Positions 1 to 12,176 of a stretch of 64,000 nucleotides of DNA are shown here, one piece after another. The notes under the pieces are model-generated. The model saw nothing but the letters and a program-made list of their open reading frames with translations. It was not told the DNA's origin and did not search any database. Made by a program: the position numbers and the translations under genes. Source of the DNA: Cephalotrichum gorgonifer (Eukaryota > Ascomycota > Sordariomycetes > Microascales > Microascaceae); assembly GCA_900312665.1 (NCBI GenBank), contig ONZQ02000004.1, positions 1,060,244-1,124,243 on the forward strand. The letters are read 5' to 3'. Every line of letters starts with the position of its first letter. Positions within the stretch are counted from its first letter, which is position 1.

Positions 1-1454
1 AAATGAACGAAAGACAAGCCCAGTACTGCGCCGGGCGGCCTTATTAGTCCACGAATGACGACGCAGGGACTCGCGGGAACAAAATAGCGAGAGAACGGGG
101 GCCGAACTTACAGGGCTACCAGGACTGTTGTAATTCTCGGCCATCTATCCCCGAAAAAAAAAACGTGAGAAGCAAAAAACCTGGACCGACGGGGACGGGG
201 CCGTGTACTTACATACATGTTTGGGTAAGAATACCCAATCGTCAAGGTCCCGCTGGGGCTCCAGATCGCGTGCTGCGTCTGCCACCAGCGGAGGTGACGG
301 AGGACGATGCCCTTCACCATGCCCCAGGTCAGCGGCGCCGGGAGCTCGACGCCGGCGTAGGCGAGCGCGCCCCAGAACGAGACCATGGCGAACCGGTAGC
401 CGACGCTGCGCCCGAACGGAATCGATCTACCCTCCTCGTCGTAGTAGTGGGCGAGGTCGAGCGCGACCTGCTGGGCGCGGCTCCTGAACTCGGCTGCTCG
501 CTCGGGGTCTTCGTCGCCCGCGATCTTGGCGTAGAGGAGCTGGAGGAAGTGGATGGCAAAGCTCGAGGAATAATAATCCATCTCTAGAGGGCAAAGCATC
601 TGGTTAGTACCGCCCGAGACCGACTAAAGCAGCAACGGGGGGGCGGGGAGGGGAGGGTCAGGTAGAGGAACGGGACGTACGGTGGATGCCTTCTGGCCCG
701 TCGTTTGACCAGCCGTCCCCGCGGTAGAACGTGTCGAGGTGCTTGATATCGGAGTCGAGGCGATCTTGGGAGAACTTCCCGCCGTTCTTCTTCAGGCCGA
801 GGTTTGCAAAGACTCGGAACCACAGCCAGTTGGTGTTTGGCATGCTGAACACAATCAGTAACGCAATTTGAGCCAAGATGATGGGCAGCCTGGCCTGCGG
901 CTGTGGGCACACTTACTTCTTCTCGTTGATGGAGTTTCCCAGCCAGGTTTCAACGTTTGAACGCTCCTTCTCGGTTAGGTTATCCCAGAAGACGGGGGCA
1001 ACAGCGAGAGCGAAGCCTTTGAGCTAGATGTTAGACCTCGGCCAAGTTCACCCGCCTCCTCTCGTAGGGACTACGCACCCAAGGGACACATCTCTACCAT
1101 TCGCTGGTCATTATCATGGGGATAGCCCCAGTACTCTGGGTTCTCCGGGTCGGTGCCGGACTTGAGACCCTCAACCCACCACTCCGTGCCGTGGTACTCT
1201 CCGCCGCCTGCAAGGAGGCAAGCCAATCCCCAAAGCGGCCTGGCGATACCCTCCACGTCGGACGCCGACAGGTCGAATCGAACGGCGGTGCCGCCGGGAC
1301 ACCTGACCCTGGCCTTGTTGGGCGAGAAGAAGGGCTCCAGGGGGTCTAGGAGGGTGCGGAGTAGCTCCTGGACGGAGGCTCGGTCCGAGATGTCGACCTT
1401 GGAGAACGGGTGGACTCCATTGAAGCCGAGAACCATTCCGGTCTTAGCATCCAT
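1..1454 (-). CDS. DUF2264 family protein (5' part, cut by the window edge)
   Basis: Six exons can be followed on the minus strand: 1454-1079, 1016-917, 844-681, 583-213, 144-112 and 25 to the edge. Each junction keeps the frame and has GT/AG ends. The translation matches the DUF2264 family, an alpha/alpha-barrel-like domain of unknown function. Landmarks are LLDPLEPFFSP, EGIARPLWGLACLLAGGG, MDYYSSSFAIHFLQ, the helix around RHLRWW, and AENYNSPGSPYW assembled from exons 5 and 6. Exon 5 is only 33 nt. The acceptor of exon 2 was chosen at 1017/1016 because it alone gives the family-like reading MCPLGFALAVAP. The start at 1454 is the first Met before the domain, and there is no obvious signal peptide. 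Function is unknown. The C-terminal part lies outside the window. Confidence 0.85.
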
Positions 1455-2539
1455 TGTGACGTGACGAAATTCAAGTTGTGGTACGATAAGGTGTATGCAT
1501 GCATGTGCGTGTAAGTCTTTTCTTGTAAATTCGAAGCTCGTGTTGAGATTTCACTCAGAATAGAACCTAGAAGGAGACTGAGAGAGAATTAGGAGGCAGG
1601 TGGGGTGGTTTATTTACGAAGCTAGTCTACCCAGGAGGAGTATTATCCGAGGCGACGGGGAGAGGAGCTCTAAGCAACAGGCTGTATGTAGAGCGGAAAC
1701 AAGAAGGAGTATTGTGCGTGGCTTGGCTGCTAACGGCCTCTCCGCTTCCGCTGGACGGATCGTTCATGCACTGGACGAGTTCGGGCGGGCATATCAGCGC
1801 AGCAGATTACCCACATGGCGGCATCGGCATCGAAACCAGCTAGTGAGGGGTCGCTGGTGTCACGGTAAGGTGGGGAAAGCATGGAGAGCGGAGTAAAAAA
1901 GGACGGAGAATGATCCGAGCCCAAGCGGCTAAATTGGAGCCCATTCTTGGAGACTTTGTATGTTCCGGACGACAGACATGTTGTAGGGACGATATAAGTG
2001 TCTGTAAGTCGTACAAGGAAAGTGAAGCGGACAGATCAGCTCGAATACTAGCCAAGGGAGCTGGCATGCCCCGTTCAGAGATGGTTCGCCCGGTATCGAA
2101 GCCTAGGCTGTTTCGAGTGAGAATGTGAGAGAGGCATGGGATGCACTCATACGCTAATATGAGGAAAAAAGCTCCACGTCCAAGTGGGGAATACCATGTG
2201 GGGATTTCGCGGGGTTTGTTCGGGGTGAGTCTCCCGTCTGCCAGCTGCCACGTTATCTTGTCTTGGATTGTAACATAGCATCTTGGGGTCCTGTAAGCTG
2301 CCAGCTGTGCACAAGTGACCAACCGCATTTCCAAAGCTCCCTATCAATTATCAAGATTAGGTCGGGGGAGCTAGTACTAGCTACTTCGACCTACAACGTG
2401 TCTCTGTCTCATCCACCATCGCTATCCCCCGTCGCGTCGCAAAGCCATTGAATGGCCCAACCCTCACTTTCTTTCTTCCGCGACCCCCTCAAAGCTACCG
2501 GGGCTCTCTAGAGCGCTGGCCCGCTCCCCAAAATTCACA
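1455..2539. other. Intergenic, divergent promoter region
   Basis: This 1.1 kb separates the divergently transcribed DUF2264 and glucosidase I genes. No conserved coding sequence was seen, and the small open frames here look like chance. The part nearest 2540 is pyrimidine-rich, as expected for a fungal leader. Confidence 0.6.
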
Positions 2540-5224
2540 ATGGTCAACACATCGCGTCTCGCAGCGCTCCTGGTAGCATCATCGTGCACCTTCTTTCAGT
2601 TCGGCACTGTGGCCGCTGCCGATGCGGACCCGGACCCCTTTGTCGAATATACCAGCCACAGCCCAGCTGCGCAGGCGAACAACCAGAGCATGCTATGGGG
2701 CCCTTACAAGCCTAATGTCTACTTCGGTGTCCGACCTCGAGTTGCCGAGGGCCTTTGGAGCAGTCTCATGTGGGCCAATCTCAATACCTACGACAAGATC
2801 AACAAGGGTTAGTGAGGATGGCCGCGAGGAGGATCGAGGATCAGAGATAGGGACGCGAATCCGGATTGGGAGGGGACATGCTAACTAACCTTGCCTGCTA
2901 GCTTTCCGCTACACCTGCGAGCAACACCAGGGCCTGGCCGGCTATGGCTGGGACGAGTACGACCTCCGCCGAGGAGGCGTGGAAACCATCCGCGACGAGG
3001 CGAACCAGATTGATATCACCGTGTCATTTGTGAAGGTCGACGAGGGCGACCACGGAGGAAACTGGGCCGCAAGGATCAAGGGCGTGCCGCGCCCCGACGC
3101 TCCCGAGGACCTAATCACCATGATTGCGTACTACATCGCCAGCGAGTCCGGCAACCTCGACATCCAAGACATATCCTCCGGCCCCGGCTTCGAGGGCAAC
3201 GTCGCCTTCACTGGCGCCTCTCCCGTTCTGGGCAATTATAAGCTTGTCGTCACCAAGGGAAAGGGGAACCACCCGGAAAGCAGCCACGAGCTGGCCGACG
3301 AGAGGCCCTTGGACCTGACGGCCGTCGTGTCCGCGGAACTTCCCAGCGAGATCCTGTGGCAAGCGAAGCAAGTCGCCTTCAAGCAGCTCTCGGAGTCAGT
3401 CAAGGTCGTGAACAGCCGTTACCAGGGCGAACAGCTGCCCCCGCCCTCGCTCGTGTACAAGCTCAAGAACCAACCCACGCGCGGCAACATGCAAATCGTG
3501 CAGAAGGTCTTCGAGGGCGCCTTCGAGTTCGACGTCCTCTTCACCTCGTTCGCTTCGGAGCACGAGATGACCGAGAAGGTGGTCACGAGCCAGATCGAGT
3601 CGAACACCGCTGCGTTCAACGAGAAGTTCTCCAGTGTCTTTGAGCTCAAGGCGCCCTTCAACGACGACAAGTACAAGCCCTTCGCCAAGAGCATGTTCTC
3701 TAACCTCCTCGGCGGCGTGGGCTACTTCGAAGGCCACCAGCTTGTCGACCGCTCGTACGCCAGCGAGTACGAGGAGGAGAACGAAGGATTCTGGGAGGAG
3801 ACCGCGCAGGCCAGGGCCAGAAAGGAAGAGGCGCTGGAGGGTCCGTTCGAGCTGTTCACCAGCGTCCCCTCCAGGCCGTTCTTCCCTCGCGGGTTCCTCT
3901 GGGACGAGGGTTTCCATCTGATCCCGATTCTCGACTGGGACTCCGATGTCGCTCTAGAGATTGTGAAGAGCTGGTTCTCCACCATGGATGAGGATGGCTG
4001 GATCCCCCGCGAACAGATCCTGGGACCCGAGCCCCGGAGCAAAGTCCCCGAGGAGTTCCAAGTGCAGTACCCTCACTACGCGAACCCTCCCAGCCTCTTC
4101 CTCATCATCCACAGCTTCACCAACGCCTTGCGTGAGAAGCACGGTAAGATTTCCACCGGCGGCGATCTCCTCCCTGTCTCGGATGTCCCGCTTGGACTCG
4201 CGCACCTGACAGATTCTACGCTTGGCGCGGACTACCTGTCCGCGATTTACCCCCTCCTACGCCGCCAGTATGATTGGTTCCGCAAGACCCAACGCGGCGG
4301 CGTCAGGTCGTACGACCGGGAGGCCTTCTCCTCGAGGGAAGCTTACCGGTGGCGCGGCCGCTCCGAGGCGCACTGCTTGACGAGCGGTCTGGACGACTAC
4401 CCGCGCCCTCAGCCCCCTCACCCTGGTGAGCTGCACGTCGACCTCATGTCGTGGGTCGGATTCATGACCAAGTCCCTGCTGGACATCGCTGACGCCCTCG
4501 GGCTGGAGGACGACGTGGCTGAGTACAAGAAGACGTACCACGCCATCCAGAGGAACCTCGCGGACCTGCACTGGTCTGAGAAGGAAGGGTGCTTCTGCGA
4601 TGCTACGATCGATGACTTCGAGGAGCACAAGCTAGTGTGCCACAAGGGCTACGTCTCACTCTTCCCGTTCCTGGTAGGTCTGCTGGAGCCGAACGACCCG
4701 AAGCTGGGGAGGACTCTGGACCTCATCGGGGACGAGGAGCACCTCTTTAGCGAGTACGGGCTCAGGAGTCTGAGTAAGCAGGACGAGCTGTACGGAACCG
4801 AGGAGAACTACTGGCGGAGTCCGATCTGGATCAACATGAACTACCTCGCCATCGTTCAGCTACGCGTAAGGCTTTCCTCCCTTTTCTTACCCCCCCTTTC
4901 CCTTTTTCTTCACCGATCCCTATTTCTAAACTGACTCGTTTCCAGGAAACCGCCTTGCAAGACGGGCCCTTCAAGGCCAAGGCCCGAGACCTGTACAACA
5001 GGCTCCGGGCGAACGTCGTCAACACGGTGTACGCGTCGTGGGTGGAGACGGGCTTCGCTTGGGAGCAGTACAACCCAGACACGGGCAAGGGTCAGCGCAC
5101 GCAGCACTTCACCGGCTGGACGAGCCTGGTGGTGAAGATCATGGCGATGGAGGAACTCCCTGCGGCGGCGGGAGCGGGAGCGGGGGCGGAAGGGGGGGCA
5201 CGCGGTGAGAAGGACGAGCTGTGA
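2540..5224 (+). CDS. CWH41: Mannosyl-oligosaccharide glucosidase (glucosidase I, GH63)
   Basis: Removes the terminal alpha-1,2-glucose from Glc3Man9GlcNAc2 after transfer to protein, the first N-glycan trimming step in the ER lumen. Exons 2540-2807, 2902-4865 and 4946-5224 give 836 residues, close to the yeast enzyme. The introns (94 and 80 nt) have GT/AG ends and a CTAAC or CTGAC branch site. Family landmarks are GPYKPNVYFGVRPR near the N terminus, FPRGFLWDEGFH, SGLDDYPRPQPPHPGELHVD, ENYWRSPIWINMNYL and the C-terminal GFAWEQYNPDTGKGQRTQHF. The first ~25 residues are a hydrophobic stretch ending AAADA that looks like a cleavable signal peptide. The protein ends in KDEL, an ER-retrieval signal. 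Known family members are usually type II membrane proteins, so this one may be a soluble luminal form (inference). Confidence 0.95.
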
Positions 5225-7118
5225 AGAGGGAAAGAGATGGATGTCTCATATACACCGCTGCATCCGGAGATGTGAAGCCATAGAATACACACTACATATG
5301 AGGGATAGATGTGGGGCTTGGCCGGCAGGAGTTGGCGCCCGTGTACCATAGCGAAGCGAGGGTGTTTAGAAGAAGAAGAAGAAAAAAAAGTAATGAAATG
5401 CCATGCGAATCCAACCGGACCTGGGTTTCTCTCACCCTTCCTGTTGCGGAAGGATGAGGTATCTGAGCATAGCTGAGACTTGTTGTCCGCGAACACGTCA
5501 GCGCCCTTTCTTTTCGCCGTTCTTTGTGCTCCAAAACGGGCCATCTTTCAACCGATTCATGCTCGTTGATGATTCTATCCAAGCCACATTTATAAGCTAG
5601 AGCCCGAGAAAAAGAACCGAACACACAAAAAACAGGGCAGACTCCGCGCAAGGTTGTCGAATCCTTTCATCAACCAACACGGAAGGCACGGAGGGGAGTG
5701 CAGATGACTAAGTGTGTAACGGCGCACAGCATCTCTTGTGAGACACTGCGGCGGGTTGTGTGTGGGTGGGTGTGAAGGGATGTAGAACTTCCAAAAAAAG
5801 GTTCCAGGGGGTAGGTAGGATTGGAAGTGTGGTTAGATGTCGCTGGCGAGACATGCATGTTGCATATGTTGCTTTTTCACTTCAGCCCGTTTTTCTTTGA
5901 CTCAGACCGGCGACCCGGTAGTGAAAGCGCCCCGCCCCGCCCCGCCCCGACTCTCCCGGCCCCGGGCGTGTCTGCCGTATCAGCGGCCTGGAATGGTTAC
6001 TTACCCCCCGGTGCCCCGTCGCCATGGTGGGGTTATGAATGAAGGGGGGGCTATTCTCATGAGAAGGACGGCCTTGTATTCGTGGGAATATGTAACGCGT
6101 CCGGCATAGCCCAGTCACCCGCTTCCTGGAACTGTGCTCCTACTTCGACTGATTGGACACGCGTGTAGGCCCCCGTGTACTCGTATCTAGGAATCTAATC
6201 TAGAGAAACCCCCAAACGCCATGACCGCGTGACATAGATTTGAAAGAAAAGAAAAGAACACGCCCTCCCGAATGTGGGTTTCGTCGGCTCTTCGTCGGCC
6301 GATCGTGCAAGGCACCAGCATCGCATCGCCGCCACGAGGCAGGCCACAGCATTCCTAATATAAGTCCCCTCCCCTCTCCTCATCTCGATTTCGACGAATG
6401 GAGATCCGTGGTGGGCTACTCACCTCGTCGACAGGATGGCGGCGGAGCGATCACACCCTCCGGCACCTCAGCCTATCAGGAACCTGAAACGGGGTATTGG
6501 AGCGAGTGACAAGGCGCGCCTTGAGGTTTCGCCACACCCGGTGACGTGGGGGTGGGTGGGGTCGCCCCGGCACACACACACACACACATACACCCCTGCC
6601 GTTCGTCGGTACTATGTGGGTGGGTGGGTGGGTGGAGGTTTCCCCTGGTAGGGCTGGGATACTCGATCTTGGCGCTCTGGGGAAAGGTGAGTGGGCCGGG
6701 CCCCTTAAATTCCGAATGACAGTGCCCCGTCCGTCCCCCGGTCTAAATATTAATAGATATTTAGGGCCAAGGGTCCGGGGGGCCTCCATCGGGTCCGATA
6801 GACGTGATCAGATGCAAGTGGATTATGGAATGAGGGGATGTTAGTGTATGATGGCAAGGGGAGATGGAAGGGAGTGGTAGCATGTAAGCCTAGGGCGTAA
6901 CCCGACCCCTTTTGGATGACTGTAGGCAGCATCTCTATCAGTGCCAAGTTTTTTCCCCTTTCCTGAGGTTTCTGATGAAGAATAGAAGGGCCTCTGGATC
7001 CTAGGCCTTGGGTCTTGGGTCTTGGGGGCTGGGGGCTGGAGGGGCCGGTGGAAGGAACAATGGAGTCCGAGCATCCCAAGGGGTGAGAATAGAGCAATTG
7101 GGAGATTATCCCTCCCGA

Positions 7119-7139
7119 GATATCGTGATCCACGATATC
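7119..7139. repeat. Perfect inverted repeat, 9-bp arms
   Basis: GATATCGTG and its exact reverse complement CACGATATC flank a 3-nt centre (ATC). It could be a dimeric transcription-factor site. It lies over 1.8 kb from the glucosidase I gene and 5 kb from the next gene, so its target is unclear. Confidence 0.5.
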
Positions 7140-9320
7140 CAAGGACTCGTGTGAGGTGAGCAGGGAAACAAAAAGTCATCCACCCCCTCTCAAACAATAG
7201 TCCCGCCGGCAAAGATCAAACACGCTATTTCCCTCGGCATCTTTAGCCAATGGGCCGCCCGGGGAGTCATTCGTCGTGCATATCGACCCGGCGATCTATC
7301 ATCTCCATGTGATGCTAGACCCAGACGCTCGGGGATACCCGGTCAGCCCGCCGTAGCGGCGTGGTCCCGAGGTCAGGGGGAAGGTAATACCAGTTCAAAC
7401 GGCGGCCTCCATAGCCCCTCTCCCAACCTCTCACCTCTCCGCTATGGGAGATTATCCGGCGCCCGGGCGGTGGAGAACGGATGCCGTAAGGTGCAGCGTC
7501 AGCGTCAGCACTGCACCGTATCGGGAAACGGGGGACAGACCAGACCGAAAAAGGGTAATGAAACGAGAGCACAGTCCAATGGGGGAAGGGAGGGAGGGCG
7601 GAAGAACACGACCCGTATTCCTTGATCCCGCTCCTCTCGCTCTTCGACCCCGGAAGGTATGTGTTCCGCGAGTGGTCTGAAGTATGCTTGGGGGGCACTG
7701 TCGTCTGTAAGTGCTGTCAGAAGCAGGGTGAGGGCGAGGTGGGGCGTGGGCGGGGAGAGAGGGAGGGATCTTACAGGGTGGCGGTGCAGACTAGACCCGT
7801 TCATTCTCTCTTTCGCTCTGACCTCTCGATCTGTCCGTCAGCGTTCGATTTCGATGTTGGTTCTGGCGTATTATCATATCACGTGCGTAAGCCGTCCACG
7901 TCCGTCCGGGGTGGCTCGGTCAGCTGGGGGCTGTGGCTGAGGAAGTGAACTCATGGTGCGTGCCACACCCCTCGGACTTCGCGGCTCTGGTTGGTTGGGT
8001 TTGACACAGATGATAATCTTAGACGCGCAAGCGTGGAGTTTAGAATTCCGAAATGGGAAAATGGAAATATTTATACGGAGTAGATATTACACTAAATAGT
8101 AGACTAGTGCGCGATGTATACTTGTATGGGTAGTGGGCATTTCAATCTCGCTGATATGGTGCTCACATGCTTAATTTGATACTTTGACATTTTGGGCAGG
8201 TCCCATCGTCGCTGTCATGATCGATCGTACTACTTGTGTAGGACCCCACTTTCGGTACATGTATCGACTGCCAAGCTCTCACCTTCACTCGTATCTACAT
8301 TTAGTACGTCTGAAGATCACTCCGCACACGAAACGAAACGGGACTCCGGTTACTTGTCTCACCTGAGATGTTCCTAAAAGAAAGAAAAAACGGAGAAACT
8401 CAAGATAGAAGCGACAGACTTGTCCGAGTACGAATGCGGTAGTACTTCGTACTCCGTGCCTGTTTCTCTATATTTAGACGAGTGGGACATCTCGGCTACT
8501 AGCGCCGGGCGATCAACCGTACTTCGCGGCTAACTTAACCGTAATACGAGAAGGATCGCGCCTATTCGTCCGAGCATGGCACCCTGGCCCCTGTTTCCCA
8601 GGGCACGATCCCTCACTAGTACCACTAATTACGGGCATCGAGCATCGTGTCTATTACTGGAGGATTCCAACTCGACTTGGCAGCATCCTTTCGGTGTACA
8701 AAGTACTCGTGTTCGTGAGATTTGTGATGAGATCTGAAACGGATAGTATCCAGCCGCCAACCTGGTTCCACTTTTTCTTTTCATCTTGTCTTTGCTTCAT
8801 TCCATCCTTTTCTGGTCACTTCGCTCACCGGCCGGGACTCTCGGTAAGGGTTTTCTTTTTCTATTGCCTCAATTAACAATCGGTCAAGAAGGCCATTTTC
8901 TTCTGTGTAACTACATCTCTGACGTATCCTTCGCCTTGGGGGCTGCCTAGAGTAGATGGGGGCCGGCCGCTCTCTACATATTAGAAATCACGCTTCTAGT
9001 CATGCCACCGAAGCCTACAAGTAGAGTCGAAATCATGCACATGACGCGCTCGACACGGAGTGCTCGGGAGCGGCGGACGCGCGATTCCGTCATTTTTTTC
9101 CGACAGGAGTACGACGAGTGAAACTGCAAAAACAGAAATACTGACAGGAAACCTACATCCCCGCGAATTTGTTCGGTCAGTGTCGGTCCTATAGTGCGTC
9201 CGCGCCGGGGCGAGGGGGGCGAGGGGGGGCGAAGGAGGGGAAGGCGTGTAAGGACTGGTTCGTATAATCCTTCGAGAACTTTTTCTTGTTATGGACGGAC
9301 CTACGCGGGTGGGGGGACCT

Positions 9321-9376
9321 AGTTCCCAGTAGTTCCCAGTCCCTGGATATCCGAGTCCATGGATATCCGAGTCCAT
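9321..9376. repeat. Two adjacent short tandem repeats
   Basis: A 10-bp unit AGTTCCCAGT occurs twice (9321-9340). It is followed by two exact copies of the 16-bp unit GGATATCCGAGTCCAT (9345-9360 and 9361-9376) and the beginning of a third. A further tandem repeat of CGTGTGGGTGT follows from about 9426. Minisatellite-like, no function assigned. Confidence 0.8.
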
Positions 9377-11877
9377 GGATCCGACGGACCCGATCTGCGG
9401 TAACATTGTAGCCTTCTGAGACGGCCGTGTGGGTGTCGTGTGGGTGTCGTGTGACAGCTAGGATGGCCCCCTCGGAGGGTTTGTTTTGTCCTGGTCAAGC
9501 AACGACGGGGTGTCAGGCCACAGCCCAGGGAAGAACCGGATCCGGGAGGCCGGAGTTTCGGCACTCGGGGATAGGACATCTCATACCCTGACTTACAAAT
9601 ATTACCTCATTGTGCCTACGAGTATCCTTTGTCGTTGACGTCAGGCGAGTGTGGCTGGGCCTCCCCAGGCTTACAGATTATGTGGCGAAATTCGCCCCCA
9701 CCCTTGCCAGTATGAGAGGGTTCTTATTTCTTTTCAATTCTTTATTCCTTTTGGGAAGTTTCGCTGTGCGGACAGGCAGGCAGGGGGCGATGCCGTCATT
9801 TTATCTCCGATTTGGGGTTTGGGGCTCTTCTCATCTCCGCCATTTCACTATGGGTGGAGACTGCTGTTGCCGTGCAGTCGAGACGGTGAGGGAGGTGCAT
9901 GTGTCACTGTCGGGTCATGCAGGTGCAGGCTCTAATGCAGGACGATTGCTCATCCAAAACCGCGTTTGCAGGTAATACAGTACATGTACTCACTCGTACG
10001 AATGCAAGGTAATAGAATTGAATGTATTACAACGGCGGGGTCCGGGTGTAAAATGTGAAATGTGAAATCGAGGCGGAGGGTTAGAGAGGAAAATGTAACG
10101 TCACCCTACGGATTACTCGTACTCATACTCGATCCTACCTACTCGTATATCATAATGGCTCATTTTGTCTTTGTATCGGACGAGGCAGGCACCGAGATTC
10201 AGATTGCATGTCGATGAATGGAAATGAACTACACCAAAAGAAACTCTCACGATGGTTGGAAAAGTGGAAAAGCTTCTTATCATGCAATGGTTTGGCTCCC
10301 TGTATGGCAGACGGAGCAAAAGGAATGTCCCTGGACGTAAAATAGCTGCTGGCTCCAGATACCAGGTCTGAAAGGCCACACGCGCGGAGCGGGTCGTCAT
10401 TCGTCCAGTCGTGGATATGGACGTGGCTTAGAGCGATAATAGTGGAGCCTAGAAATAGACCCCGGCATTGGGGGTAGTGAACGGAGTTAGGAGTACATGC
10501 ATGGTGGACCAGGATGGAAACTGGGGGGTGGGTGGTCATTGCATCGTGTGGCGTCCGAAAGCATCCGAATTACAGACAAAATGGACGAACAGCGGGCATA
10601 CACTCCTCAAGTTAGTCATAGCACCTTTGCTCGCAGTCGTTCTAAGGAATGAAACAATGAACCACTAAGCTACTGCACCGACGAGCAGTACTATTATACG
10701 ATGCTGCCACAGACAAGCAGCAATCGGAGTCTTGGCAACGTGGGTAACGAGTAGTGGGGGCGAGGTATGAGTAGGCTATTCATGTTGAAATGCCCTGCGA
10801 TGGCGGCCAATTGGTCACTTGCGTATTTTACCACTCGCCCGTAGTATTGAATTCGTGCTTGCTTGCTTGGTAAGGCTCTTTTCTCTGCCCTTTTCTTCGT
10901 CTTCTTCTTCCTTTTCTATTCTTCTCCTCTTCTTTGCTTTTATTTTGGCCCTGGTCGTATATCACTACAAGAATAGTAACACAGGCCAGGGCCGCTCTTT
11001 CCTGGGTTCTCAGCTCCTAGACACACCCCTCCTGCCCTCCCTCCACCCCATGGCTCCTTCCATGTTCTATCGCCGCCCCCGCCCACCCCCAGCACCATCA
11101 AAATGCAATGACCTCACCCCACCACCCCCATACCCGTGCACTGGTATTGGCCCGCTTGCTCAGCCCTAAATGGTACATCCGCCACACGTCCTGGACCCAG
11201 ACCATAGAGGACAGTATGGCATTACTCGTATGGTCGCGCATGGAAATGTGGGTGCACACGCCACACTACCATCGTAAAGGACCGTGATGTAATACGCCAG
11301 ACCCGAGGGCGGGAAAACCACCCGCCGGTCGAATTGGGAATTGGGGGTGGGACTTTGGAGGCTTGGCCCCGAAGGGTCTCGGCGGGAGTGGAGAACCCTC
11401 CGCCCCTGCGCCTTTCTGCCTGGGTTTGGAGGATACTGGCAAGTAGAATGGGAGATCCGGAGCAGGCATTCCTTCCTTCCCCCCCCCCCCAAGGTCAGTC
11501 CCCAGTCCCCGGTCCCCAATCCGTCCGAACATCGTGGCGTTTCAACACCCCCCAAAAACACTCGTCCCCCAACTCGCCCCCCCCGGGGGTAGGGACTCCC
11601 AAACCACACCCCCATCTCACCCACACTACACCTCATACCCTCTACACTGCCGAATATCCCCGGTGGAACACGGACACGACGTCGTATACGGTACCTGGCC
11701 CCGAAGGAGTGGGATGGGTATCTCCTAAACCGGATTTCACACACACCCTTGTTCGGAGTACGCGGTCTAGCTGATGTCACCAACGTGGAAGAGACGGTCC
11801 GCGGCGGAGGGGGGGCATCGCGTTGCCAAGCCCCGTTCGGAGGAAGCTCCTAGGTAGCCATGGCTTCAGCCATTTAG

Positions 11878-11885
11878 TATATAAA
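11878..11885 (+). promoter_or_regulatory. TATA box of the 78-residue repeat-protein gene
   Basis: TATATAAA lies 292 nt before the start codon at 12177. The leader that follows is rich in CT and CA (CATCATCTACAACACAC and similar), typical of strongly expressed fungal genes. A start about 30 nt downstream would give a leader of roughly 260 nt. Confidence 0.55.
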
Positions 11886-12176
11886 CCCGAAAGGGTTCCC
11901 TCTTCATCGAGACTTTCTTTGAGATCATCATCTACAACACACTTCCTCATCCTCATCTAGCATCAAAGCCTAATAACCACCGCCAGCAAATTCCACTCTT
12001 CCACACACACCACAGCTTCTCGTCTTCCCGTATCCAAACATATCATCCCGACTTATACGCTCTCCACCTGCCCCACATACTCTTCCTATACACCCGAGAA
12101 AGAAGAATATCTCTTCCTCCATCAACACAACTCCTACAAGCAAACTACGCTCTTCAAGCACACACACACACTCGCA

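Larger units (their letters stand above)
5225..12176. other. Long gene-poor intergenic region
   Basis: Nearly 7 kb with no open frame that resembles a known family or shows the codon bias of neighbouring genes. It holds simple repeats: a CA run near 6571, GGGT repeats near 6617-6635, C/G-rich tracts near 5935 and 11480-11590, short tandem repeats at 9321-9376 and 9426-9455, a 21-nt palindrome at 7119-7139, and five copies of the octamer TACGAGTA/TACTCGTA. The last ~300 nt are the promoter and leader of the small gene at 12177. A poorly conserved or non-coding transcript cannot be excluded. Confidence 0.6.

Noticed and set aside
11166..11783. 205-residue minus-strand frame in the gene-poor region
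   Set aside because: Gly/Pro/Arg-rich low complexity over C-rich tracts; no domain, and codon use unlike neighbours.
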